Source: Lysobacterales bacterium (GTDB lineage Bacteria > Pseudomonadota > Gammaproteobacteria > Xanthomonadales > SZUA-36). From it: a stretch of DNA of 57,496 nucleotides. Every line of letters starts with the position of its first letter. Position 1 is the first letter of the stretch. Below the pieces are notes generated by a model. That model worked only from the letters and a program-made list of their open reading frames with translations, was not told the origin of the DNA and did not search any database. The translations under genes were made by a program, and so were the position numbers. This document shows, one piece after another, positions 34,736 to 43,569 of this stretch. Where the stretch lies: assembly GCA_014238945.1 (NCBI GenBank), contig JABAAB010000023.1, forward strand, positions 1 through 57,496, given 5' to 3'.

Positions 34736-36847
34736 ATGGAGAAGACCTTGTTTAATATTTGCATAGATGTTGGCGGGACCTTTACCGATTGCCTGGTTAT
34801 GGATTCGAAAGGCTCGTTACGGCAGTTCAAGTCGCCCACGACCTATCCCGATCCGTCCATTGGTTTTATGTCATCGCTTGAGAAGGCAGCACAAGGGTTT
34901 GAAATTGCCTTGCAGAGCATGCTGAGCGATGTCGACTTGCTGATTCACGGAACGACCCTGGCCACGAATACACTGATCAATCGAAATGGCGCCAAGACCG
35001 GTATGATCACCACCAGGGGATTTCGCGACGTTGTCGAAATACGCCGTGGTTACAAGAATATTCGTACATCCATGTACAACGTCTTTGTACCGCCTTATGA
35101 CCCGCTCATTCCACGTCACCTGAGAAAAGAAGCGGAGGAGCGCGTGCTGTTCGACGGCTCCGTGCACACGGAACTGAACGAAGATGATGTCCGAAAGGCG
35201 GCTGCCGAACTGAAGGAAAAGGGATGCCAGTCCCTTGCGGTGTGTTTTCTCCACTCCTATGCCAACGATGACCATGAAAAGCGGGCAGCTGCGATTGCGC
35301 GCGAAGTGATGGGAGACGATGTGTACATCACGACATCCGCCGACATACTGTCTGTCTGGCGTGAATGGGAGCGGTTTTCAACCACATCGGTTTCGGCCTA
35401 TACCGGTCCGGAAGTGAAAAGATACATGGAGAACCTGGTCAGCCGGCTGGATGAAAATCAGTTTGGTGGAACCCTCCTGATGATGTTATCCGACGGCCTG
35501 GTTGAAACGGTTGAATACTGCAAGCCAAGGGTGGTCAACCTGATTGGCTCCGGTCCGGCAGCCGCGCCGGCCGCTGCGATCTATATGGGTAATGCAGCCG
35601 GTCAGAAAAACCTCCTGTCCTTTGATATGGGTGGAACATCGATAGACATTGGCCTGATCCAGGATGGGCGTATCCCGACCACGACAGATGCCTGGGTACA
35701 GGATGAGCGGGTTGCGATCAAGATGGTCGATGTGAAGTCAGCCGGCGCAGGCGGCGGTTCCATTGCGTGGATCGATTCACTGGGATTGCTGCGCGTCGGG
35801 CCCCAATCGGCAGGCAGTACGCCGGGACCGGCCTGTTATGGCAACGGCGGCGAAGACCCGACCGTGACCGACCTGGATATCGCCCTTGGCTACATGGATC
35901 CGGATTTCTTTCTCGGCGGTGAAATACCCCTTGATCCGGAGCTGTCGCGTAATGCCATTCAAGACAAGATCGGCGACCCCCTGGGAATGAACGTGAATGA
36001 GGCTGCACAGGCCGCCATGACCACGGTGGTCTCCTACATGGCCGACCAGATAACGGAAATTTCGACCACGGTCGGATTCGATGTGCGTGACATGGCGATC
36101 GTTGCCGGCGGCGGCGCCGGACCCATGCATGCGCCATTCATCGCTGAGCGCCTGGGTGTCCCGAACGTGATTGTGCCCACTATCGCTGCCACGTATTCCG
36201 CGTTTGGCATGTTTGCGATGGATGTCGGACGCAACTATGCGCGATCTTACATCGTGCGGGCGGACAATCTCGAACTCGACCGTGTCAATGCACACTACGA
36301 TGATATGCGCGAAGAGGCGGTTGATGGATTCGCCTCGCAGGGTGTAAAACCTGAAGATGGTGTTTTTCACCGAACCTGCGAAATCCGCTACATAGGCCAG
36401 TACCACGAAGTGGAAGTGGATATGCCCGACGGACATCTCACGGATGCGCACATTCAGACCGCTATCGAAGCCTTTCATGACCGGCACAAGGAACTGTACA
36501 CCTTTAATATGCATTGGAAAGGCGTTGAGTTTCTGACATTCCGCCTGCGTGCAACCGCGCCAAAGAAACCCATTCACATGCAAAGCAATGAATTGGCTGG
36601 TCCGGACGCATCCGGTGCGATCAAGGGCCATCGCGATGCCTGGTTCGATGGCAAAATATTCGACACGCCCGTTTACGATGGGGGCAAGCTGGGCGCCGGC
36701 AATGAAATACAGGGGCCTGCTATCATCGAGGAGCCCACCACGACCGTCGTGGTGCCAGCTTCCTATCGGTGTACGGTCGACAACCTTCACGGATATCAGC
36801 TTGAACTGAAAACAAAGAGCCAGGCTGATGCAGGAGTGACATTATGA
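34736..36847 (+). CDS. hyuA: Hydantoinase/5-oxoprolinase A subunit (HyuA)
   Basis: This is a 703-residue subunit of an ATP-dependent hydrolase or carboxylase of the HyuA/5-oxoprolinase/acetone carboxylase family. IDVGGTFTDCLVMD near the N-terminus is the phosphate-binding motif of its actin-like ATPase fold. IHGTTLATNTLINRNGAKTG, LSFDMGGTSIDIGLI and VAGGGAGPMHA are further signatures. Its stop overlaps the start of hyuB (ATGA). The pair uses ATP to open a lactam or hydantoin ring or to carboxylate a ketone; the subtype cannot be fixed from sequence alone. No strong ribosome binding site precedes the ATG. The operon begins behind operator site 5. Confidence 0.9.
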   Translation: MEKTLFNICIDVGGTFTDCLVMDSKGSLRQFKSPTTYPDPSIGFMSSLEKAAQGFEIALQSMLSDVDLLIHGTTLATNTLINRNGAKTGMITTRGFRDVVEIRRGYKNIRTSMYNVFVPPYDPLIPRHLRKEAEERVLFDGSVHTELNEDDVRKAAAELKEKGCQSLAVCFLHSYANDDHEKRAAAIAREVMGDDVYITTSADILSVWREWERFSTTSVSAYTGPEVKRYMENLVSRLDENQFGGTLLMMLSDGLVETVEYCKPRVVNLIGSGPAAAPAAAIYMGNAAGQKNLLSFDMGGTSIDIGLIQDGRIPTTTDAWVQDERVAIKMVDVKSAGAGGGSIAWIDSLGLLRVGPQSAGSTPGPACYGNGGEDPTVTDLDIALGYMDPDFFLGGEIPLDPELSRNAIQDKIGDPLGMNVNEAAQAAMTTVVSYMADQITEISTTVGFDVRDMAIVAGGGAGPMHAPFIAERLGVPNVIVPTIAATYSAFGMFAMDVGRNYARSYIVRADNLELDRVNAHYDDMREEAVDGFASQGVKPEDGVFHRTCEIRYIGQYHEVEVDMPDGHLTDAHIQTAIEAFHDRHKELYTFNMHWKGVEFLTFRLRATAPKKPIHMQSNELAGPDASGAIKGHRDAWFDGKIFDTPVYDGGKLGAGNEIQGPAIIEEPTTTVVVPASYRCTVDNLHGYQLELKTKSQADAGVTL

Positions 36848-38589
36848 GCAGAAATGTAGATCCAATCACTTTGTCCACGACCTGGCACGCTTTCCAGAGT
36901 ATTGCGCGCGAAATGCGCCACGTGATCGACCGTACGGCGCAAAGTTACCTGCTGGCGCAGCTGCATGACATGGCGGCCGGTATCTGGGATGCACAGGGCC
37001 GCACCATTGCGGTTCCCGAGGGCCCGACCTCGATGTTCCTGTCACAGCATTTTTGTGTCGAGTATATTCTTGAGCATTTCGGCGACGATCTCCATCCGGG
37101 CGATGTGTTCTGTACCAACGACCCCTACCACAGCCAATGTAATCACCTGCCTGACTGGGGGTTTATCCGGCCGATCTTTTACGATGGTGAATTGGTTTTC
37201 ATGGCCCTGACCCGGGGTCACATGATGGACACTGGCGGGTCTTTTCCAGGGGGCTATTTTCCCAATGGGTATGACATTCATGCGGAGGGCCTGATCATTC
37301 CGCCCATCAAGGTATTTTCCAAGGGCCGCGAGCGCACCGATGTGCTGCAACTACTTTGGAACAACGTGCGCTTCCCCGAAGGTGTGAAGATCGATAATTT
37401 CTCACTGATGGCTGCATTGCAGGTATGTGAAAACCGCATCACCGCGATGCTGGACAAGTACGGAAAAGACACGGTTCTCGATTGCGTCGAGGAAATGATC
37501 GATCGCATGGAGACCAGCGTTCGCTCGCAGATTCGAGATATGCCAGATGGCACCTATTATGGTGAATCAGCCACCGATGACGATGGCACCACGCTGGACG
37601 AGCAGGTCTGGGTGCGCCTGGATGCCACGGTAAAAGGCGAAGAACTGACCCTGGATTTCTCAAAATCTGACGATCAACGCAAAGGCTTCGTCAATTGCGT
37701 GGAAGCCTCCACATTCAGCCGTGCGGTCGCAGGCGCATTTTTGTATTTCGACCCGGAACTCGCACCGTTCCATAATGCCGGCAGTATGCGCCCTGTTAAC
37801 GTCATCTGCCGACCGGGCAGCGTCTGCAATGCGCAGTATCCGGCCACGGTTGGTGGTTCACCTGTGAATGTCGGTACACAGATCCTGGAAGCCACCGTCA
37901 TGGCCCTGTCCAAGGCGCGGCCGGACAAGGCCATTGCCGGGTGGGGCAGGCGTCGCGGTCATTACCTTTCCGCCATCGATCCACGTACCAATGAGCGTTA
38001 TGTCCAGACCACGACGGATGCCGACGGAGGCGCCGGGGCAGTCAGTGGTTATGACGGGTTTGAGGGTGCCATGGGCATGTCGGGCCTGGGCGCAATTCAG
38101 CGCGGCAGTGTCGAGGAGATTGAAATCAAGTTCCCCTGGCGAACCGTGAACTATCATTTCGTGCCGGATATGTCCGGTGCAGGTCAGTATCGCGGCGGTT
38201 CCGGAATGTTGTGGGAAGTTGAAAACCTCGGGACCGACGCGCCGGTGGCCACGGGCAGCTCTGACGGTGACCTGACGCAACCCCCCGGCGTACAGGGGGG
38301 TGACAACGGACCCTTGTCACGCATGTATATCCGCAAGGGAGACAAGAAAACGCCGGCCCGTACGCATCGCATGATCGAGGTGAAGACCGGCGAAATTCTG
38401 GGCAAAGTGAGTGGTGGCGGCGGTGGTGTAGGTGATCCTTTTAAACGCGACCCCTCGGCGGTCCTCAAAGATGTGATCAATGATTTCGTCACGCTTGAGG
38501 GTGCCCGGAACACCTACGGTGTGGTGATTGACACGGATACCATGACCGTCGATGAAGAAGCCACCGACGCATTGCGCGCGAGCGCTTAG
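36844..38589 (+). CDS. hyuB: Hydantoinase B subunit (HyuB)
   Basis: This is a 581-residue partner of HyuA. The HyuB fold shows MAAGIWDAQGRTIAVPEGPTSMF, CTNDPYHSQCNHLPDW (an HxxDxx-type metal-site stretch) and YRGGSGMLWEVENLG toward the C-terminus. HyuA and HyuB form a complex in which HyuB carries the hydrolytic or transfer site. The start overlaps hyuA by four bases, indicating coupled translation and equal dosage. It is followed by the first dehydrogenase E1 gene after 24 bases. Confidence 0.9.
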   Translation: MSRNVDPITLSTTWHAFQSIAREMRHVIDRTAQSYLLAQLHDMAAGIWDAQGRTIAVPEGPTSMFLSQHFCVEYILEHFGDDLHPGDVFCTNDPYHSQCNHLPDWGFIRPIFYDGELVFMALTRGHMMDTGGSFPGGYFPNGYDIHAEGLIIPPIKVFSKGRERTDVLQLLWNNVRFPEGVKIDNFSLMAALQVCENRITAMLDKYGKDTVLDCVEEMIDRMETSVRSQIRDMPDGTYYGESATDDDGTTLDEQVWVRLDATVKGEELTLDFSKSDDQRKGFVNCVEASTFSRAVAGAFLYFDPELAPFHNAGSMRPVNVICRPGSVCNAQYPATVGGSPVNVGTQILEATVMALSKARPDKAIAGWGRRRGHYLSAIDPRTNERYVQTTTDADGGAGAVSGYDGFEGAMGMSGLGAIQRGSVEEIEIKFPWRTVNYHFVPDMSGAGQYRGGSGMLWEVENLGTDAPVATGSSDGDLTQPPGVQGGDNGPLSRMYIRKGDKKTPARTHRMIEVKTGEILGKVSGGGGGVGDPFKRDPSAVLKDVINDFVTLEGARNTYGVVIDTDTMTVDEEATDALRASA

Positions 38590-38613
38590 ACGGAACCCGG
38601 AGTTCATACAGGG

Positions 38614-39573
38614 ATGACTACCTCCGAGGTAAGCAGGGACGATCTCAGGTCGTTCCTGGAAAGCATGTGGTTGATCCGGGCCTTTGAAGAGAAGGCGGCG
38701 GAAATCTATGCGCGCGGCAAGATTAATGGCTTGTTGCACCTTGGTATGGGGCTCGAGGGTGTCGCCTCAGGCGCTGCCAGCGCCATGCGCAGGGACGACT
38801 ATGTATTTGGCGGGCACCGTGCCCACGCGCATGCCATTGCCCGCGGCGCGGATATCACCTCGATGATGGCCGAACTGGCAGGCCGCAGCACGGGCCTGTG
38901 CGGGGGCAAGGGCGGAACCATGCACCTGTCGGCGCCGGATGTCGGCTTTGTCACGGCAACCGGCGTTGTGGCCGGAAATATTCCACTGGCCCTTGGCGCG
39001 GCATTATCGGCCCGTGAAGCGGGTCGTGAGCAGGTATCCGCCGCCGTATTCGGCGACGGAGCAGGCCAGGCCGGAGTTTTTCACGAATCCCTGAATATTG
39101 CGTCCCTGTGGAAGTTACCGATGCTGTTCATCTGCGAGAATAACGGCTATGCAGAGTTCTCTCCGCTGTCTGACCATACACTGGTCGAGCGACTGTCCGA
39201 GTATGCCAAAACCTATGGCGTTCCCAGGGTTACGGTTGACGGAAATGACGTGCTGGCGGTTCGGGACGCCATAGCCGAGGCGGTTCAACGGGCACGCGCC
39301 GGAAAAGGCCCTTCATTTGTCGAGTGCCTGACGCACCGCTTGCGAGGCCACTACGAAGGCAAGAAAAGCGAATACGAGCGCAGTGAGATTGACAGCAAGG
39401 ATGTGGTCAGAATTTTTGAACGGAAGCTGATCGAAAGCGGCGATATCCTCCGCGATGAAGCGACAGAGATCGCCAGGCTCGCACGCGAGCGCGTGGAGCA
39501 GGCAGCAAAGGCCGCACTCGATGCGCCCTGGCCGCAGGCCGATCAGGTCACCACACAGGTATTGAGCACATAA
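38614..39573 (+). CDS. 2-oxoacid dehydrogenase E1 alpha subunit, set 1
   Basis: This is a 319-residue thiamine-diphosphate enzyme subunit of the pyruvate/acetoin dehydrogenase E1 alpha kind. The ThDP-Mg motif runs from FGDGAGQAG to CENNGY. GGKGGTMHL and HRLRGHYEG are conserved segments near the active site. It pairs with the beta subunit starting four bases after its stop. E1 decarboxylates a 2-oxoacid (or cleaves acetoin) and passes the acyl group to lipoate. The start ATG at 38614 has a weak, distant GGAG. Confidence 0.88.
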   Translation: MTTSEVSRDDLRSFLESMWLIRAFEEKAAEIYARGKINGLLHLGMGLEGVASGAASAMRRDDYVFGGHRAHAHAIARGADITSMMAELAGRSTGLCGGKGGTMHLSAPDVGFVTATGVVAGNIPLALGAALSAREAGREQVSAAVFGDGAGQAGVFHESLNIASLWKLPMLFICENNGYAEFSPLSDHTLVERLSEYAKTYGVPRVTVDGNDVLAVRDAIAEAVQRARAGKGPSFVECLTHRLRGHYEGKKSEYERSEIDSKDVVRIFERKLIESGDILRDEATEIARLARERVEQAAKAALDAPWPQADQVTTQVLST

Positions 39574-39576
39574 GCC

Positions 39577-40563
39577 ATGGCTGAAACCAGGTACATCAAC
39601 GGTATACAGCAGGCGCTGCTCGAAGAGATGGCTGACGACAGCACCATCAGGGTCATGGGTGAGGATGTGACCTTCGGCGGCCCTTTTGGCGCGACCAAGG
39701 GCCTGGTCGAGGCCTATGGCGAATCACGAGTAATCAATACACCCATTTCGGAAGCCACCATTGTCGGCATGGCCGTAGGCGCAGCCATTACCGGCTTGCG
39801 TCCCGTACTCGAGATCATGTTTGTCGATTTCATCACGCTGGGTATGGACCAGCTGGTGAATCACGCGGCCAAGTTGCATTACATGACCGGTGGACAGCTT
39901 GAAGTTCCATTGACGATTCGCGCAACCTGTGGAGTAGGTGGTGGCTACGGGGCGCATCATTCGCAGAGCCTGGAGGCCTGGTTTTCCCATGTGCCCGGGC
40001 TCAAGGTGGTCGCGCCATACACACCCGCAGATGCCAAAGCGCTACTGAAATCATCCATTCGCGACAACAACACGGTCTTGTTCCTTGAGCACCGGGGTTT
40101 GTATTGGACCAGGGGCGAAGAACTGGCGGAACATGAACAGGTAGCGCTGGGCGAGGCAGTGGTTCGGAGAGCCGGCAAAGATATCACCATCCTGGGTGTT
40201 TCAAAGATGGTGGGTACCGCTTTGAAGGCGGCAGAACAACTGGCCGAACACGGAATCGAAGCGGAAGTCATCGATCCCCGTACGCTGGCGCCGCTGGACC
40301 TCGACACCATCGTGTCGTCGGTCAAGCGTACAGGCCACCTCGTCATTGCGCACGAAGCGGTGGAAACCGGGGGTATCGGCGCCGAAATAGCAGCCCGGGT
40401 ACAGGAAGCGGCGTTTAATGAGCTTGCTGCGCCCGTCATGCGCGTTGGCGCGCCATTTTCGCCCGTCCCGACCAGCATTGCGCTTGAAAAGGAGTTCGTT
40501 CCGGGACCCGAACAGGTGATCGAGGCCGTGCGACGGTCCATCGCCTATAACCGCGTGGCCTGA
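39577..40563 (+). CDS. 2-oxoacid dehydrogenase E1 beta subunit, set 1
   Basis: This is a 328-residue partner of the preceding alpha subunit. GEDVTFGGPFGATKGL, TPISEATIVGMAVGAAITGLRPV, GGGYGAHHSQSLEAWF and EVIDPRTLAPLDLDTI are hallmark E1 beta segments, including the Glu that activates ThDP (SEATI). Size and order are as in acetoin and branched-chain complexes. The two E1 pairs in this operon are distinct in sequence, so this is not a recent duplication. Confidence 0.88.
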   Translation: MAETRYINGIQQALLEEMADDSTIRVMGEDVTFGGPFGATKGLVEAYGESRVINTPISEATIVGMAVGAAITGLRPVLEIMFVDFITLGMDQLVNHAAKLHYMTGGQLEVPLTIRATCGVGGGYGAHHSQSLEAWFSHVPGLKVVAPYTPADAKALLKSSIRDNNTVLFLEHRGLYWTRGEELAEHEQVALGEAVVRRAGKDITILGVSKMVGTALKAAEQLAEHGIEAEVIDPRTLAPLDLDTIVSSVKRTGHLVIAHEAVETGGIGAEIAARVQEAAFNELAAPVMRVGAPFSPVPTSIALEKEFVPGPEQVIEAVRRSIAYNRVA

Positions 40564-40598
40564 AAACAAGTCACACGGCACCAAAACAGGAGTATTGC

Positions 40599-41618
40599 AT
40601 GTTACCCAAGCTATCCGGCGAACAGGTGCTGGAACAACTGCGGTTGGCGATCGTGATCAGGCGTTTTGAAGAGGAGTTGATCAAGCTTGCCGGTTCCAGG
40701 GACATAGGCCATTTCCACGTCTATATTGGTCAGGAAATGACCGGCGTGCCGGCGCTGTACCTGTTGGAGAGAGGCGATTTGTCGTTCACAACCCATCGAA
40801 ACCACGGCCACCTGCTGGCCAGGGGTGTTCCTGCCAGCCAGATGTACGCCGAGATCCTGGGTAAGGAGACCGGGATGATGGGCGGGCGCGGCGGAACCCT
40901 CCATCTATGTTCCATGGAGCACGGTTTTCCCACCACCTCATCGGCCGTAGGCGGCGCAACCCCATTGGCCACTGGCGCGGCATTTGGTTTTCAAAGGCTG
41001 GGTCAGGACCGTGTCAGTGTCTGTCTTTTCGGTGATGGGGCATTGGAAGAGGGGTCCTGGCACGAGTCGATCAACATTGCAGCTATGGAAAAATTACCAG
41101 TAATTTATCTGTGTGAAAACAATAGTTTGGAAGCATTAGGTCAGAAAGCAGGTGAATATCCGTCCTCAACGCTGGCAGCCGTTGATCTGATTGATCTGGT
41201 TACGCCATTCGGTGTGCCGACCATCCAGATTGATGGCTGTGATGCCGGAGCCGTACACGCGGCCATGGGCGAAGCCCTGCACCGGGCACGTAGCGGTGGT
41301 GGCGCGACATTCATAGAGGCGCGCACGGTGCGCTGGCCCGGCAACCGCCCGATTTGGCCGGAACTGTCGACCGGTGAAACGAACTTCGCCATGGCGTGGG
41401 ACAGTTCACTGGTCCCCACGGAATATCGCGAATGGCATGCTGAACAGGACGCCGTTCTTCGTTTCATACGGGAAATTCTTGCTGAAGGACTGATTGAACC
41501 CGAAGCCATCCTGGCCATGGACGCAGAAGTCAGCGCCGAGATGAAAGAGGCCGTCGAATTTGCGCTCGCCAGCAATTATCCGCCCGCGGCGGCGGCCATG
41601 GAAAAGGTCCTTGCCTAG
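40599..41618 (+). CDS. 2-oxoacid dehydrogenase E1 alpha subunit, set 2
   Basis: This is a 339-residue second E1 alpha. The ThDP motif runs FGDGALEEGSWHESINIAAMEKLPV to CENN. GGRGGTLHL and HVYIGQEMTGVPA at the N-terminus are conserved. AGGAG lies seven bases before the ATG. It differs clearly from set 1, so it may handle a different 2-oxoacid, or a homologue may have lost specificity. It pairs with the beta gene at 41646. Confidence 0.88.
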   Translation: MLPKLSGEQVLEQLRLAIVIRRFEEELIKLAGSRDIGHFHVYIGQEMTGVPALYLLERGDLSFTTHRNHGHLLARGVPASQMYAEILGKETGMMGGRGGTLHLCSMEHGFPTTSSAVGGATPLATGAAFGFQRLGQDRVSVCLFGDGALEEGSWHESINIAAMEKLPVIYLCENNSLEALGQKAGEYPSSTLAAVDLIDLVTPFGVPTIQIDGCDAGAVHAAMGEALHRARSGGGATFIEARTVRWPGNRPIWPELSTGETNFAMAWDSSLVPTEYREWHAEQDAVLRFIREILAEGLIEPEAILAMDAEVSAEMKEAVEFALASNYPPAAAAMEKVLA

Positions 41619-41645
41619 GCTGGTGCTGAAAATGAGAATACAAAT

Positions 41646-42617
41646 ATGAGAACATTGACTTATGGACAGGCCATGGTGGAGGGTTTGCGCGAGCTGCTCG
41701 AATCCGATGACCGTATTCACATCATGGGACAGTACTTCCTCGGGCTGACACCGCAAAGGGCGCTGGTGGGAGAACTGGCCGCCGAGCATCCCGATCGGTT
41801 CTACTATCCGCCGATCGCTGAACTGGGCTACCTGGGCACCGCCATCGGTGCAGCGATGACCGGTATGCGGCCCATTGTTGATCTTGCCACTGCGAGCTTC
41901 ATGTTCCAGGCCTGGGCGCAGATTACAGAGGAGATGGCCAATATCCACTACATGTCCGACGGGCAGACAAAAGTACCGATGGTGTTCCACTTTAATCACG
42001 GTATACGCGGCGGCGGTGCGGCACAGCATTCGCACAGCCCGCAGGCCATGCTCTGGAATACACCCGGCATGGAAATCATGCTGCCTTCAACGCCGTATGA
42101 CGTCAAAGGGTTGTTGAAAACAGCCGCGTCCACCGATAATCCAACGGCCTGGGGCGATCACGTCAAGCTGTTCATGATGGAAGGTGAAGTACCGGAAGAG
42201 GACTACGCCATTCCGTTCGGTGTTGCCGATATCAAGCGGGAGGGCAGTGATGTGACCATCGTAGCCACATCCCTGATGGTGCAGCGCTCACTGGCGGCAG
42301 CCGGGAAACTGGCATCAGAAGGTATCAGCGTCGAGATTGTTGATCCGCGCACTATTGTCCCGCTGGATGAGGCTGCTATCCTTGAGTCAGTAGCCAAGAC
42401 CGGACGGTTGGTCGTGGTGGACGAATGCCATCGAAGTTGCGGTGTGGGTGCGGAGTTTTCCGCCATCGTTGCAGAAAAGGCTTTTGGCTACCTGAAGTCG
42501 CCGATCAGGCGCGTGGTCACGGAGGACGTACCGATTCCATTCAGCCCGCCAATGGAGGAATACGTAGAGCCGACCGAGGCAAAAATCATCCAGGCAGTGA
42601 AAGAGGTAATCGACTGA
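41646..42617 (+). CDS. 2-oxoacid dehydrogenase E1 beta subunit, set 2
   Basis: This is a 323-residue E1 beta subunit. YPPIAELGYLGTAIGAAMTGMRPI corresponds to the ThDP-activating Glu region, and IRGGGAAQHSHSPQAML and EIVDPRTIVPLDE are family segments. Its TGA stop overlaps the ATG of the lipoyl protein (TGATG), which indicates coupled translation and links this E1 pair, at least, to the carrier domain that follows. Confidence 0.88.
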   Translation: MRTLTYGQAMVEGLRELLESDDRIHIMGQYFLGLTPQRALVGELAAEHPDRFYYPPIAELGYLGTAIGAAMTGMRPIVDLATASFMFQAWAQITEEMANIHYMSDGQTKVPMVFHFNHGIRGGGAAQHSHSPQAMLWNTPGMEIMLPSTPYDVKGLLKTAASTDNPTAWGDHVKLFMMEGEVPEEDYAIPFGVADIKREGSDVTIVATSLMVQRSLAAAGKLASEGISVEIVDPRTIVPLDEAAILESVAKTGRLVVVDECHRSCGVGAEFSAIVAEKAFGYLKSPIRRVVTEDVPIPFSPPMEEYVEPTEAKIIQAVKEVID

Positions 42618-42859
42618 TGGCCAGAATTGCAATAGAAATGCCCAACCTGGGGCATGACATTGAAGAAGGAAAAATCACCGAATGGGTCAAGAAAGTCGGC
42701 GATACCGTCGAGCGCGGTGACGTGATCGCGGAGGTTGAAACAGAAAAGGTGACCATGGAGGTTGAGGCTTTCGATACGGGAGTGCTCGCCGAGATCGTGC
42801 GCGACGTGGATTCTGAGGTTGCAACGGGTGAGGTCATTGCATACCTCGAGAGCCCGTAA
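42617..42859 (+). CDS. Stand-alone lipoyl-domain carrier protein
   Basis: This is an 80-residue protein that is a single biotinyl/lipoyl domain. Lys44 in EVETEKVTMEV is the expected lipoylation site. GAGG nine bases before the ATG and overlap with the E1 beta stop support the short start; a longer in-frame extension upstream lies entirely within the E1 gene. In typical complexes this domain is the N-terminal arm of E2. Here it is separate, so the swinging arm must bind E1 and E2 non-covalently. Confidence 0.85.
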   Translation: MARIAIEMPNLGHDIEEGKITEWVKKVGDTVERGDVIAEVETEKVTMEVEAFDTGVLAEIVRDVDSEVATGEVIAYLESP

Positions 42860-42867
42860 TAAAAACG

Positions 42868-43569
42868 ATGTCTGATCCGGAAGATAACGGCCGCCGGTTA
42901 GTCCAATCCACACCGATGCGCAAGGCCATAGCCCGGCGTATGAGCGAAAGTAAACAACAGGCTCCGCATTTTTACGTCAGTTGCGAAATCTCGATGGACG
43001 CAGCCAATGCAGCCATCGAAGCCCTGAACGAGAGCCGGGCGCCGGAATCGCGTATTACATTGACGGTTCTGTTGCTCAAGGCGGTTGCGCTGACATTGGC
43101 TGATTACCCTGAGTTCAATGCGCATTGGACCCCCGAAGGCCATGAAATCATCGACGACATCAACCTCGGTGTTGCGATCAGTTTGCCTGCCGGTCTGATT
43201 GCGCCAGCGATACTGGATTGCGGCGACTTTGGAATTGAGGAATTCTCTCACCGCCTGGCGGACCTCGCCGCCAGGGCAGGCAAAGGCAAGTTACGCGCTG
43301 CTGAGCTGAACGACACGACTTTTACCCTGAGCAACCTGGGCATGTTCGACGTCAGCTCTTTTACCGCCATTATCACGCCCCCCCAGGTAGCCATCCTGGC
43401 CGCCGGCCGGGCCTACCCATTGCCGAGGGTGGTGGACGGTGAAGTGGCTGTCCAGTCCATCATGAACGTGACGATGAGCTCGGACCACCGAGCGGTTGAC
43501 GGCACCGGCGCGGCACGCTTCCTGGGTGCGCTGAAAGAAAGGCTGGAAGCACCCCAAAACTGGCTTTAA
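42868..43569 (+). CDS. Stand-alone E2 acyltransferase catalytic domain
   Basis: This is a 233-residue protein that holds only the catalytic domain of a dihydrolipoamide acyltransferase. The active-site motif SSDHRAVDG contains His207 and Asp211. There is no lipoyl domain or peripheral-subunit-binding domain; the lipoyl domain is the protein just upstream. It passes the acyl group from lipoate to CoA. No E3 dihydrolipoamide dehydrogenase gene lies in the window, so that subunit must come from elsewhere. The gene overlaps the end of the convergent TRAP gene by four bases. Confidence 0.87.
   Translation: MSDPEDNGRRLVQSTPMRKAIARRMSESKQQAPHFYVSCEISMDAANAAIEALNESRAPESRITLTVLLLKAVALTLADYPEFNAHWTPEGHEIIDDINLGVAISLPAGLIAPAILDCGDFGIEEFSHRLADLAARAGKGKLRAAELNDTTFTLSNLGMFDVSSFTAIITPPQVAILAAGRAYPLPRVVDGEVAVQSIMNVTMSSDHRAVDGTGAARFLGALKERLEAPQNWL

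Noticed and set aside
42425-42616. 64-codon upstream extension of the lipoyl protein
   Set aside because: It lies inside the E1 beta gene. The ATG at 42617 overlaps its stop and gives a standard lipoyl domain.
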